Below, one piece after another: positions 25,457 through 34,338 of a stretch of DNA of 64,000 nt. Numbering within the stretch: position 1 is the stretch's first letter; each line of letters opens with the position of its first letter. This DNA comes from Myxococcales bacterium (lineage in GTDB: Bacteria > Myxococcota_C > UBA6777), in the NCBI GenBank assembly GCA_020632975.1, contig JACKEL010000002.1, positions 186,001 through 250,000 of the forward strand, written 5' to 3'. Made by a program: the position numbers and the translations under genes. The notes beneath the pieces are model-generated. The model had not been told where the DNA came from. It made no database searches and worked only from the letters and a program-made list of their open reading frames with translations.

Positions 25457-26407
25457 ATGGCACGCGATATTCCTCATATCAATCTCCATGACTTCCATAG
25501 CCAAGACACCCAAAAACGTGAAGCCTTTATCAAGACCCTCGGTGACGGGCTGCTTGAGTTTGGTTTCCTTACAGTCGAAGGACATGGCATCGATCCCGCT
25601 GTCACAGAGGGAACTTACGATGCGTTCCAAAGCTTTTTCGCAATGGACGAAGAAACCAAAAAACAATATGCAGGAATCCGTGGCGGTGCACGGGGTTATA
25701 CGCCTTTCGGCCAAGAACACGCCAAAGACAACCCCTACCCCGACCTCAAAGAGTTCTGGCACGTTGGACAAACCCCCCCAGCAGATCACCCTTTGAGCAA
25801 AGTGTACCCCGCCAACGTATGGCCCAAAGAGATCGAAAGGATGGAAGAAACCGTCCTAAAACTCTACAAAGCCCTCGAAAACTGCGCATCCACCATGCTT
25901 TGCGCACTCGAAGAGTACTTCAAGCTTCCCCAAGGCACGTTCTCTTCGATGATGCAAAACGGCAACAGCATCTTGCGCGCGATCCACTATCCGCCCTTGC
26001 CTGCGGCACCTCCCGCGGGTTCTGTGCGCGCTGCTGCCCACGAAGACATCAACCTGATCACCCTTCTCTCTGAGAGCAAAGGTTCGGGTCTTGAGATCCT
26101 TACCCACGAAGGCCAGTGGCTTGCTGTGGACGCACTCGAAGGCGATATCGTCGTAGATTCGGGCGATATGCTCTCTCGCGTGACCAACGGTATCGTCCCC
26201 GCGACCACGCACCGCGTGGTAAACCCCGAAGGCAGCAAAAATACCTCGCGTTACTCGATCCCCTTCTTTGTGCACCCCTACCCAGAGTGCGATCTGAGCG
26301 TCCTTCCGCATTTTGTCACAGAAGATCGCCCCGCTCAGTTCACCTCGATCACTGCACAAGGCTTCCTCGACCAACGCCTCCGTGAGATCGGCCTCTTGAA
26401 AGACTAA
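25457..26407 (+). CDS. Isopenicillin-N-synthase-like Fe(II)/2-oxoglutarate oxygenase
   Basis: A 316-residue member of the isopenicillin N synthase / 2OG-Fe(II) oxygenase family. It starts IPHINLHDF, has GFLTVEGHGI, and shows the iron triad H195-x-D197 (HEDINLITLL) and H252 (TTHRVVNP), with the R265-x-S267 pair that binds the 2-oxoacid. Such enzymes use O2 and usually 2-oxoglutarate to hydroxylate or desaturate small molecules; the substrate cannot be inferred. Start 25457 chosen for AAGAAAGG nine nt upstream; ATG 25448 is in frame. It is divergent from metF and followed after 152 nt by the flavoprotein gene. Confidence 0.88.
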   Translation: MARDIPHINLHDFHSQDTQKREAFIKTLGDGLLEFGFLTVEGHGIDPAVTEGTYDAFQSFFAMDEETKKQYAGIRGGARGYTPFGQEHAKDNPYPDLKEFWHVGQTPPADHPLSKVYPANVWPKEIERMEETVLKLYKALENCASTMLCALEEYFKLPQGTFSSMMQNGNSILRAIHYPPLPAAPPAGSVRAAAHEDINLITLLSESKGSGLEILTHEGQWLAVDALEGDIVVDSGDMLSRVTNGIVPATTHRVVNPEGSKNTSRYSIPFFVHPYPECDLSVLPHFVTEDRPAQFTSITAQGFLDQRLREIGLLKD

Positions 26408-26482
26408 TCCTCCCGCTCTTCCCCGCGATCTTCCTTTTGACTCCCCCCTTCCTTTTGCCTCCGCTTTTCAATATGCTTTCGC

Positions 26483-26500
26483 ACACGAATCACATCGTGT
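26483..26500. promoter_or_regulatory. Perfect dyad operator candidate
   Basis: ACACGA-atcaca-TCGTGT is a perfect 6+6 inverted repeat centred about 68 nt before the flavoprotein start at 26560. Dyads of this size are typical of dimeric transcription factors. The regulator is unknown. Confidence 0.4.
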
Positions 26501-26559
26501 CGTTTATCACGAGGCGATCGTCTCGATAAGAACAGGAAAACCAACAAAAAGGAGCGGGG

Positions 26560-27921
26560 ATGACTGCGTCAAACAACTCTTCTCGTCCTGTGGTCGCTGT
26601 CCTTGGGGCTGGTCCTGCGGGACTTTATGCAGCCAACAAACTTGTCCAAGAAGGTGCAGATGTCTTGCTGATCAACCGCGACGTCAAGCCCGGTGGTCTC
26701 GCGGAGTACGGCATCTACTTCGACAAACACAAAATGAAAAATGGTCTTCGCAAACAGTTTACACGCATCCTCGATCAAGAAAACATCGAGTACATGGGAC
26801 ATATCGAAGTCCGTGAACAAGATGGAACCCTGACGCTCGATGAGTTGGAAAAACTCGGATGCGCTGCCTACCTGATCGCTGTGGGCGCCCAAGGTACACG
26901 AAAGCTCGGATACCAGGGCGAAGATGAGATCGAAGGTATCTTTCACGCCAAAGACCTTGTGTACCATTACAACCAACTTCCCCCTTTTGCGAGCCAAGAC
27001 TTCGCAGTCGGCCAACATGTCGGCATCATCGGCATGGGGAATGTCATGGTCGATATCGCTCACTGGTTGGTCTGGGAAAAGAAAGTCGCGTCTGTCACAG
27101 TACTCGCACGACGCGGACCCGCCGAACGCGCTTACACTGACAAAGAGATGCGCGAAGTCGTCAATGCCGTTGACTTCGATGCATTGGACAAAGAAGTGAA
27201 TCGCGTCGCACCTATCCTCGAAAGCATCGGCCAAGACGTCGCTGCTGTCAAAGAAGAACTCCGCAAACCCCTCGACAAAGCCGAAACCTTTGATAGCCCC
27301 ACAAAGATGTTCTTCCGCTATCTCGTCAGTGTGAAAAAGCTGATCCCTGATGAAAATGGCCGCCTCAAGGGCGTCGAAGTCATCCACAACCAAATGGTCC
27401 CAAGAGGAGATACTTACTCTCCCAAACCCACCGAAGAAACCGAAGTCATCCCCTTGGATACCTTGGTGTACGCGATCGGCGATCAGGTGGATGAAGGTTT
27501 GGGACTTCCCTTCGAGTGGGGCAAGTACCTCACCCCAAGCGGAAACAACCCCCATGATCCAGAAAAGCCACGCTACGAAGTAAAAGAGGCACAAGCCGAT
27601 CAACCCCGATCAGGCTGGTTCTTGGGCGGTTGGGCACGCGTAGCCTCTGATGGACTCGTCGGAAAAGCCCGTGCTGACGGAGAGTCCGCAGCGCTTGAGG
27701 TCATGCGTTGGGTCAAAGAAAACAACGCCCAAAGCCCCGACCTCCCAACCTGCAAAAAGAAATTGTGCGAGATGTTGTCCGAAAAAGGCCATGCCTTCGT
27801 CGAATACGCAGACGTCGTCAAGCTCCAAGACATCGAACAAGCACGCGCCAAAGAACAAGGCGTCCCACTCTTCAAGTTCAACACCAACGAAGAGATGTTC
27901 GAAGCCATCCGCAAAGCTTGA
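26560..27921 (+). CDS. Ferredoxin-NADP reductase-like flavoprotein
   Basis: A 453-residue FAD/NAD(P) oxidoreductase. GAGPAGLYAA near residue 17 is the FAD-binding motif and GIIGMGNVMVDIA near 160 is the NADP-binding region, followed by ARRGPAERAYTDKEMREV. This layout is that of the adrenodoxin-reductase / FprA family of ferredoxin-NADP reductases; glutamate-synthase small subunit-type proteins are related. GGWARVASDGLVGKARADG is the C-terminal FAD block. It lies upstream of korA (271 nt gap), so it could move electrons between KorAB-reduced ferredoxin and NADP+. About 70 extra C-terminal residues are helical. The ATG follows AAGGAGCGGGG. Confidence 0.8.
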   Translation: MTASNNSSRPVVAVLGAGPAGLYAANKLVQEGADVLLINRDVKPGGLAEYGIYFDKHKMKNGLRKQFTRILDQENIEYMGHIEVREQDGTLTLDELEKLGCAAYLIAVGAQGTRKLGYQGEDEIEGIFHAKDLVYHYNQLPPFASQDFAVGQHVGIIGMGNVMVDIAHWLVWEKKVASVTVLARRGPAERAYTDKEMREVVNAVDFDALDKEVNRVAPILESIGQDVAAVKEELRKPLDKAETFDSPTKMFFRYLVSVKKLIPDENGRLKGVEVIHNQMVPRGDTYSPKPTEETEVIPLDTLVYAIGDQVDEGLGLPFEWGKYLTPSGNNPHDPEKPRYEVKEAQADQPRSGWFLGGWARVASDGLVGKARADGESAALEVMRWVKENNAQSPDLPTCKKKLCEMLSEKGHAFVEYADVVKLQDIEQARAKEQGVPLFKFNTNEEMFEAIRKA

Positions 27922-28192
27922 CCCCCCTCGCGATCCACACAAATAGACCTACCACCATATTGACAACCCCCCCTCCGTCCCCATCTCTATCCTCGACCTT
28001 GAACGCACCTTCAAAAAAGATAGAGGGCAACCAACACGGTCCAAGCCCATCACAAGGTTCACCCAGACGGCAAGGCACTTGACAAAGTGCGGCTTGACGT
28101 TGTTTTTCGTAGGCTCTTGCATCCCCCACGGAAGCGTTATACATCGTTGAACGCCTGTTCATACGCGCCAAGACAAGAAAGGATCGAGATCG

Positions 28193-30046
28193 ATGAGCGA
28201 GACGAGCCACGCCTCCGAACCGCAGACAGCGGCAAACGGAGCGCGCCAAATCAATGATTTTTGTATCAATGTTGCGACGGCCAACGGGACGGGAAGTCAA
28301 ACGTCCAACATCGCCTTGTTGCGCGCGATGTTCCGTATGGGGATCCCTGTAGCAGGAAAAAACCTGTTTCCCTCGAACATTCAGGGACTTCCAACATGGT
28401 ACAACATCCGCCTAAGCAAAGCTGGTCACATCGCACACCGCGACGTGGCCGAGATCTTGGTGGCCATGAACCCCAAAACTGTCGCTGAAGATCTGACCAA
28501 AGTCCCATCGGGTGGGGTGATCTTCTATGACACGGCTCTCCCCGTCAAAGAAGACCGCGAAGACGTCGTGTACTACGCCATGCCCGTCAAAGATATGGTC
28601 AAGTCGATGAGTGTCGCGCCCAACCTGCGCGAATACATCGCAAACATGGTCTATGTTGGCGTGGTTGCAGAGCTTCTTGGCATCGAGATGGAGATGCTGC
28701 GCAGCGCGTTGGATACGCACTTTTCGGGCAAGAAAAAGGCTGTCGATCTCAACATGCAGATGATCGAGATGGCCGCAGAACACACCCGCAACAATCTCCC
28801 CAAACGCGATCCTTACTGGATCGAGCGCATCGAAGGCGGAAACAAGGACCTTCTGCTCGTAGAAGGTAACGCAGCGGGCGCACTTGGTAGCGTGTATGGC
28901 GGCGTCAACGTCGTGGCATGGTACCCCATCACCCCCGCCACCAGCCTTGCAGATGGCCTCAATGAGTACCTGCCCCAACTTCGCAGAACAAGCGAAGGCA
29001 AGTCCACTTACGCAGTGATCCAAGCTGAAGACGAACTCGCAGCGATTGGTATGTGCGTGGGTGCAGGCTGGGCAGGCGCGCGCTCCATGACTTCGACCTC
29101 AGGACCTGGGATCTCCTTGATGGCAGAGTTTGCAGGTCTCGCTTACCAAGCTGAGATCCCCACCGTGGTCTGGGACATCCAACGCGTCGGTCCCTCCACT
29201 GGTTTGCCCACCCGTACCTCACAAGGTGACTTGGGCTTTACCTACCAACTCGGTCACGGTGATAGCCGCCATATCATCCTTCTTCCTGCCAATCCTGCCG
29301 AGTGTTTTGAGTTTGGCTACAAAGCCCTTGACCTCGCAGAACAGTTCCAAACCCCCGTCTTTGTCCTTAGCGACCTCGACCTTGGGATGAACCTGTGGAT
29401 GTCCAAGCCCTTTGTGTACCCCGAAACACCGATGAATCGAGGAAAAGTCCTCACCGCAGAACAACTCGAAGCGCTCAACGGCAACTGGGGCCGCTACGCA
29501 GATGTTGATGGCGATGGCATCCCCTACCGCACCCTTCCAGGCACCAATCACCCCGCAGCAGGCTACTTTACGCGCGGGACGGGACACAACGACAAAGCTG
29601 CATACAGCGAGCGTCCCGAAGATTGGGAAGGCAACTTGCAGCGCCTCCGTCGCAAGTTCAACACCGCACGCAAACATGTGCCCAAACCTGAACTGACCCA
29701 ACAAGATGGCGGTAGCTTCGGACTGATCTCATTTGGTACCAACCACAATGCGATCATCGAAGCCATGGAGATGCTCAAAGCAGACGGTCATGTCTGTGAT
29801 TATCTGCGTATCCGTGCCCTCCCTGCCACCGCTGAAGTGGGCGAGTTCATCGAGAAATACGACCGCGTCTATGTCATCGAAAACAACTTCGATGGACAAA
29901 TGCACGGGATCCTCCTTCAAGATAATCCATCCCATGCCACCCGTTTGGCCTCCCTCTCTCGCCAAAACGGGATGCCGTTGTCGGCCATCTGGCTCCATGA
30001 GCAGATCAAAGCCGCACACGAACGCTTCACCAAAGCCCTTGCTTGA
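28193..30046 (+). CDS. korA: 2-oxoacid:ferredoxin oxidoreductase, fused gamma/alpha subunit
   Basis: A 617-residue protein with the gamma domain first (about residues 22-205, containing VATANGTGSQTSN and GLPTWYNIR) and the alpha, pyrimidine-binding domain after it (GNAAGALGSVYGG and AWYPITPATSLADG). This is the KorA arrangement used by 2-oxoglutarate:ferredoxin oxidoreductases and related two-subunit enzymes. With KorB it converts a 2-oxoacid plus CoA to acyl-CoA, CO2 and reduced ferredoxin in the cytoplasm. 2-oxoglutarate is the likeliest substrate from family precedent, but pyruvate or others cannot be excluded. AAAGGA precedes the start; korB follows after 14 nt. Confidence 0.9.
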   Translation: MSETSHASEPQTAANGARQINDFCINVATANGTGSQTSNIALLRAMFRMGIPVAGKNLFPSNIQGLPTWYNIRLSKAGHIAHRDVAEILVAMNPKTVAEDLTKVPSGGVIFYDTALPVKEDREDVVYYAMPVKDMVKSMSVAPNLREYIANMVYVGVVAELLGIEMEMLRSALDTHFSGKKKAVDLNMQMIEMAAEHTRNNLPKRDPYWIERIEGGNKDLLLVEGNAAGALGSVYGGVNVVAWYPITPATSLADGLNEYLPQLRRTSEGKSTYAVIQAEDELAAIGMCVGAGWAGARSMTSTSGPGISLMAEFAGLAYQAEIPTVVWDIQRVGPSTGLPTRTSQGDLGFTYQLGHGDSRHIILLPANPAECFEFGYKALDLAEQFQTPVFVLSDLDLGMNLWMSKPFVYPETPMNRGKVLTAEQLEALNGNWGRYADVDGDGIPYRTLPGTNHPAAGYFTRGTGHNDKAAYSERPEDWEGNLQRLRRKFNTARKHVPKPELTQQDGGSFGLISFGTNHNAIIEAMEMLKADGHVCDYLRIRALPATAEVGEFIEKYDRVYVIENNFDGQMHGILLQDNPSHATRLASLSRQNGMPLSAIWLHEQIKAAHERFTKALA

Positions 30047-30060
30047 TCAGGAGGTCCATT

Positions 30061-31107
30061 ATGTCTGACGTTACCAACACAAAAGCCGCCAAAACCAACA
30101 ATATTGGCCTCGAAAAAAACGACTACAAAGGGCTTCCCTCCACCCTCTGCAAAGGCTGTGGTCACGACTCGGTCAGCGCTCGTATCATCAACGTCGCTTA
30201 TGATATGGGCCTCCCACCCCACAGAACCATCAAGATCAGCGGGATCGGTTGTTCCTCCAAAAGCCCTGCTTACTTCCTCGGGCGCTCCCACTCCTTCAAC
30301 GCACTGCATGGACGGATGCCTTCTGTCGCAACAGGCGCGATGGCTGCACACCGTGACCTCCTTACCATCGGCATCAGCGGCGATGGTGACACCGCTTCGA
30401 TCGGACTCGGACAGTTCAAACACTTGCTGCGCCGCAATGTCCCCATGCTTTATATCGTCGAAAACAACGGTGTCTACGGCCTTACCAAAGGTCAGTTCTC
30501 CGCCACCGCAGACGAAGGACAAACCCTCAAATACGCTGGCGTCAACGAACTCCCCCCCATCGACATCTGCCTCGAAGCAATCGTCGGTAACTGCGGATTC
30601 GTCGCGCGCTCCTTCGCTGGTGACCCCCGTCAAGTCGAAACCCTGCTCAAAGCCGCGATCAGCTACAAAGGCACCGCAGTCATCGACATCATCAGCCCTT
30701 GCGTGACCTTCAACAACCACTTGAGTTCGACAAAGTCTTATCCCTTCGGAAAAGACCACGAGATCCAACTCCAAGAACTCTCTTATATCCCCCACTACGA
30801 AGAGATCACCATCGACGAATACGACGATGGTACACGCAAAAAAGTCCAACTCCACGATGGTTCTTGGATCACCCTGAAGAAACTTGAAAAAGGACATGAC
30901 CCCACTGACTTCGGTCAAGCCGTCAATATCCTTCAAGAAGCACAGTCCAAAAAAGAACTCATCACAGGTCTGATCTACATCAATAACAACTACAAAGACC
31001 TCCACAGCGTCCTTGGTACCGTTGATCAGCCCATCAGCTCCCTCCAAGAAAAAGACCTTCGCCCTAGCCGCGAAAGCCTTGAAGATATTATGGCTGGTAT
31101 GCGCTAA
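30061..31107 (+). CDS. korB: 2-oxoacid:ferredoxin oxidoreductase, beta subunit
   Basis: A 348-residue thiamine-diphosphate-binding subunit. LCKGCGHDSV, GIGCSSKSP, HGRMPSVATGA and the TPP motif GISGDGDTASIGLGQ...YIVENNGVYGLTKGQ are standard KorB/PorB blocks. The single-enzyme partner is the upstream korA. AGGAGG precedes the ATG at 30061. An intrinsic terminator follows. Confidence 0.92.
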   Translation: MSDVTNTKAAKTNNIGLEKNDYKGLPSTLCKGCGHDSVSARIINVAYDMGLPPHRTIKISGIGCSSKSPAYFLGRSHSFNALHGRMPSVATGAMAAHRDLLTIGISGDGDTASIGLGQFKHLLRRNVPMLYIVENNGVYGLTKGQFSATADEGQTLKYAGVNELPPIDICLEAIVGNCGFVARSFAGDPRQVETLLKAAISYKGTAVIDIISPCVTFNNHLSSTKSYPFGKDHEIQLQELSYIPHYEEITIDEYDDGTRKKVQLHDGSWITLKKLEKGHDPTDFGQAVNILQEAQSKKELITGLIYINNNYKDLHSVLGTVDQPISSLQEKDLRPSRESLEDIMAGMR

Positions 31108-31126
31108 GCCCCAGCCCTCCCCCTTC

Positions 31127-31172
31127 AAACAAAGGCCCACCTTCAACAAAGTGGGTCTTTGTTTCTTCTTTT
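31127..31172 (+). terminator. Terminator after korB
   Basis: AAACAAAG-g-CCCAC (31127-31140) pairs with GTGGG-t-CTTTGTTT (31151-31164), with a short loop, then CTTCTTTT. It ends 19 nt before the adk start and would separate korAB from adk at least partly. Confidence 0.65.
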
Positions 31173-31190
31173 GATAGGAGACTTTTTCTG

Positions 31191-31754
31191 ATGAACGAAA
31201 CACTGATCTTTATGGGCCCCCCTGGCGCTGGCAAAGGCACACAAGCCGTCAAACTCTGCGAAAATCGCAAGCTCAAACAACTTTCGACAGGCGATATGCT
31301 TCGCGATCACGTCCGCCGTGGTACCGAGCTTGGTGTACAAGCCAAACAAATCATGGACGCTGGAAAACTCGTCTCTGATGAAGTGATCATCGGCATGGTC
31401 CGCGCTGAACTCGAATCCATGGAAGAAGTTCGCGTACTCTTCGATGGCTTCCCCCGCACCACCGCACAAGCTGAAGCACTCGACCAACTCCTCCAAGACT
31501 TCAATGCCCCCCTCGCTGGCGTGGTCCTGCTCGAAGTCGATGAAGAAGTCGTCACCCAACGCTTGCTCAAACGCGCTGAACTCGAAGGACGCAGCGACGA
31601 CAATGAGCAAACCATCCGCAACCGACTCAAGGTCTACAACGAGCAAACCGCTCCCTTGATCGGTTATTACGAAGGTACTGGCAAACTCAAAAAAGTCGAT
31701 GGCATGGGCGAAGTCGCTGACGTCGAAGCCCGTATCCAAGGCATCCTCGGCTAA
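31191..31754 (+). CDS. adk: Adenylate kinase, short form
   Basis: A 187-residue protein with P-loop GPPGAGKGT (residues 9-17), STGDMLRDHV, and LFDGFPRTTAQAE, which are adenylate kinase signatures. It catalyses AMP + ATP to 2 ADP. At 187 residues it is the short type that lacks the long LID insert found in the usual 214-residue bacterial enzyme, so there is no zinc-binding LID. TAGGAGA precedes the start. Confidence 0.93.
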   Translation: MNETLIFMGPPGAGKGTQAVKLCENRKLKQLSTGDMLRDHVRRGTELGVQAKQIMDAGKLVSDEVIIGMVRAELESMEEVRVLFDGFPRTTAQAEALDQLLQDFNAPLAGVVLLEVDEEVVTQRLLKRAELEGRSDDNEQTIRNRLKVYNEQTAPLIGYYEGTGKLKKVDGMGEVADVEARIQGILG

Positions 31755-31800
31755 TCCACAGCCCCAGAAGAAGGAGATCCTTCCCTGCCTTCTCCCCCCC

Positions 31801-31940
31801 AAAGCGCAGGCCAATCCCCCATCCCTATATCTGGGTGGGCCTCTGTGCCCGCCCCTCTATTTCCAAAGCGCAGGCCAATCCCCCAGCCCATTTGTAGGGT
31901 GTCCTCTGTGCCCGCCCTCTTTTCCAGAGCGCAGGCCAAG
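31801..31940. repeat. 61-64-bp tandem repeat between converging genes
   Basis: Two full units beginning aaagcgcaggccaatccccc start at 31801 and 31865, and a truncated third (agagcgcaggccaag) starts at 31926. Each full unit contains CCTCTGTGCCCGCCC (31840-31854 and 31903-31917). In the first unit GGTGGGC and GCCCGCC can pair around the loop CTCTGT. It lies between the 3' ends of adk and the XRE gene; 31755-31952 holds no gene. Confidence 0.85.
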
Positions 31941-31952
31941 AGAGTCCATGGC

Positions 31953-32792
31953 TTAGTGGGGGATCTTGTGCCAACGGGCGAGGGCTTCGAGTGCGGCTTG
32001 GATCTCTAGACGACTATCGCGACGAAGGAAAAGGCGTGTGATCTCAGCGATCTCAGCGCGTTGTTCATTCGTCAACATGCGGTAGAGTGCGTAGAAGGGA
32101 TCTTCGGGTTGCAGGGCGGGGATGATGGAGCCTTGTTGATCGACGAGTGAGAGGCGGTAGCTGCGTTCGGTTCCATCGGGAAAGCGGGCCAAGATGTGAT
32201 GTGGGGCGGGACCATAGCTCCAAGAGGAGATCAGTTCAGAGAAGACCTTTTTATAATCTGCGGCTTCTCCTTCGGGGTGGATCAACATCTCGAAGAAAGC
32301 CTCTAGCAAAAGAGGTCCGTCGATAGCTCCCGTGTGATGGGGCCTTGCGCTGTCCGAAGGAGGAAGAAAGCCCCAAAACCCAAAGTCAGCCATACGCTGC
32401 GACATCCCATCGATCAAAAGACCGTATAATGCGGCTTCGAGCGGTCCAATCGAGGAGCCACTAAAAAGCTGACGAGCGGCCTCATGATCGTCGCAGAGTT
32501 CGATCAATGCTTCGCGAGCTTCGGGATATCGAGGTCGTGGTGTTGGTTTGGAAGGGGGCTTTTCAGCAGATTCGAGTCGTTGTCCCGCCCACTCCATGTA
32601 ATCCATCTCGTCTTCTTCGAGAGCGAAAGCAAGGCGTCGAGCGACATCGGGCTTGGGAACGTAGCTCCCCTCTTCGATGCGTTCGACATAGGCCCCTTGG
32701 ATGCCAACATGGGTTGCCAACTCTTCGGGCGTGTACCCCATCGCTTCACGACGAGCGCGGATACGAGCGGAAAATTCTTTTGAGACAGCCAT
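31953..32792 (-). CDS. XRE-family transcriptional regulator with large C-terminal domain
   Basis: A 279-residue protein. Residues about 5-60 form a Cro/C1-type helix-turn-helix (FSARIRARREAMGYTPEELA, VGIQGAYVERIEEGSYVP, DVARRLAFALE). After a Pro/Lys linker, the last 190 residues are a separate domain, which I do not recognise (SYGPAPHHILARFPDGTERS, FYALYRMLTNEQ). AGGA precedes the ATG. A good promoter and an inverted repeat stand upstream, which would suit self-regulation. Targets unknown. Confidence 0.8.
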   Translation of the reverse strand: MAVSKEFSARIRARREAMGYTPEELATHVGIQGAYVERIEEGSYVPKPDVARRLAFALEEDEMDYMEWAGQRLESAEKPPSKPTPRPRYPEAREALIELCDDHEAARQLFSGSSIGPLEAALYGLLIDGMSQRMADFGFWGFLPPSDSARPHHTGAIDGPLLLEAFFEMLIHPEGEAADYKKVFSELISSWSYGPAPHHILARFPDGTERSYRLSLVDQQGSIIPALQPEDPFYALYRMLTNEQRAEIAEITRLFLRRDSRLEIQAALEALARWHKIPH

Positions 32793-32847
32793 AAAGTCCT
32801 ATCTGATCGGCATGTTGTCTTCGGAAAGAAACCCACGCTTTGCTTCC

Positions 32848-32879
32848 TTGGGTCCATACCACACCGACTGAGGACCCAA
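32848..32879. promoter_or_regulatory. Inverted repeat in the XRE leader
   Basis: TTGGGTCC (32848-32855) and GGACCCAA (32872-32879) are a perfect 8+8 inverted repeat with a 16-nt spacer, between the XRE start codon and its promoter. It may be an operator or an RNA hairpin. Confidence 0.4.
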
Positions 32880-32930
32880 CCCCTCTGCTATGCAGGAAGG
32901 CTGTGCGACAAGCATGAGCATAAGACTCGA

Positions 32931-32959
32931 ACTGTAGAAAAGATCCCCACCTGTGTCAA
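32931..32959 (-). promoter_or_regulatory. Sigma-70 promoter of the XRE gene
   Basis: Read on the minus strand, TTGACA (32959-32954) is followed after exactly 17 nt by TACAGT (32936-32931), four of six -10 consensus bases. Transcription would start about 130 nt before the ATG at 32792. Confidence 0.6.
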
Positions 32960-33007
32960 GCGCCAAGGAAGCATCTCCCCCGAAGTATCGGCCTATATCA
33001 GCACTGC

Positions 33008-34123
33008 TTAGTAAGCGATTTGGCTATAAGGGCACTTCTTCTTGATGCCTGCTTCGTCGCAAGGGCTGGGGGGCATACAATTGAAATACTCGGGGCAGGT
33101 CGCAGCTTGTTCGCAACCACAACCACAGTCGTTGAAGAAGTGTTGTGTATTTTCAGGGCAGGAAAAGCGCATTGCTTTGCACTGGTTGGGATCAGTGGAG
33201 ACGTAGTTGCGTGCCCACTCTTTTTTGGGATCGCATGTAACTTTGGTGCAGCTTCCGCCAGCATCAGGGTAGCTTCCGCTCAATACGCAGTTGTATCCTT
33301 CAGGGCAAGGCAAGCCTGCGATACCACCACAGAACTGTCCTTCTGCATCACAAGCACCAACGTCCCAATGTCCCTTGAATTGGCCATCTTCACCCGCACC
33401 ACTACGAACGTGCGCTTTGAACTCACAGAGATTGCCATGGGTGCCTTTGGGGGCAGGTGTATCTGCACATACGGGGCTGTAGAGCTTGGTGCAAAGACGG
33501 CTTTGGCTAGCGCAAGAACCCGGGCGGATCGCGACGTTGATGGTGTCTCCAGCGCGAGCGAGTTGTTGTTGTGCTTCGACTTCAGAAGACACGTTCATCG
33601 CGTAAAAGTTGCGGTAAGGCGTACCATCTGCGGCGGTGGTTTCGTACTCCAAGCAAAACTTGGTGCGTTCGCAAGCAGCGTGGAGGCTGTATCTTCCATT
33701 TGTACGGGGCCACAAGCTGTACACAGCAACGAGGTACGTGACATTACGTGTTGCGGTGTAGGTTACGCTGACTTCGTTTTTGTAGGGCGCTCGCTCGATA
33801 GCAACGCGCGCACCGTTATCCAAAGAGTAGATCGCGATCGCCGAGCCATTGGCGGGGTGGTACGATGCTTTAAAAGAAAAGGTGTAGCGATAGCCCAATT
33901 TACCGGGGAAACGATACATGTGCGCGCTATCAAGACCGATGAAACGTCCGCTCATCGTTTGATCACAGCCCCACTGGGTTGGGAAGTAACGTATCCAACT
34001 GGGGATGACAGTGATACTCAAAGGTGCAGACTGACGTTCGACTTGTTCATCTACACCACAAGCCGAAACAAACAACGCGCTAAAAAGAACACTACAAAGC
34101 ACAAGGCGACGAACCAAAGACAT
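33008..34123 (-). CDS. Lipoprotein with Kazal-like Cys-rich region
   Basis: A 371-residue protein starting at MSLVRRLVL, with a lipoprotein signal and lipobox VSAC at about residue 22. The N-terminal half is a beta-rich domain (YRFPGKLGYRYTFSF, YTATRNVTYLVAV) reminiscent of bacterial pre-peptidase-like domains. The middle, LCTKLYSPVCADT...GNLCEFKAHV, follows the Kazal serine-protease-inhibitor pattern C-x-x-x-x-x-PVC...N-x-CE, and the end has further Cys pairs (CGCGC, CDPKK). AAAGGGG precedes the ATG at 34123; a longer frame to 34327 is not supported. Outer-membrane or surface location is inferred. Confidence 0.75.
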   Translation of the reverse strand: MSLVRRLVLCSVLFSALFVSACGVDEQVERQSAPLSITVIPSWIRYFPTQWGCDQTMSGRFIGLDSAHMYRFPGKLGYRYTFSFKASYHPANGSAIAIYSLDNGARVAIERAPYKNEVSVTYTATRNVTYLVAVYSLWPRTNGRYSLHAACERTKFCLEYETTAADGTPYRNFYAMNVSSEVEAQQQLARAGDTINVAIRPGSCASQSRLCTKLYSPVCADTPAPKGTHGNLCEFKAHVRSGAGEDGQFKGHWDVGACDAEGQFCGGIAGLPCPEGYNCVLSGSYPDAGGSCTKVTCDPKKEWARNYVSTDPNQCKAMRFSCPENTQHFFNDCGCGCEQAATCPEYFNCMPPSPCDEAGIKKKCPYSQIAY

Positions 34124-34338
34124 GGGAAACCCCTTTCCGAAAGACGCAAACCAGGCGAGTACGACGACCCACACGACATACGAAAGATTTCTGTTTTCAC
34201 TGGTGATGTGGAGGGCGCTTCTATCCAGAGAGAAGAGAAAAGTCAAGCGGGGTCTTGTACGAGAAAGAGATCTGAATCTTTTTTGGGAGTCGTGTATGTT
34301 GGAAAACAGAGAGGCAAACAACACCAAGGAGATCTTTG

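Noticed and set aside
28075..28099. Promoter or hairpin before korA (GCACTT/AAGTGC and TTGACG)
   Set aside because: The hairpin has only 6 bp, and no acceptable -10 box lies 16-18 nt after TTGACG at 28094.
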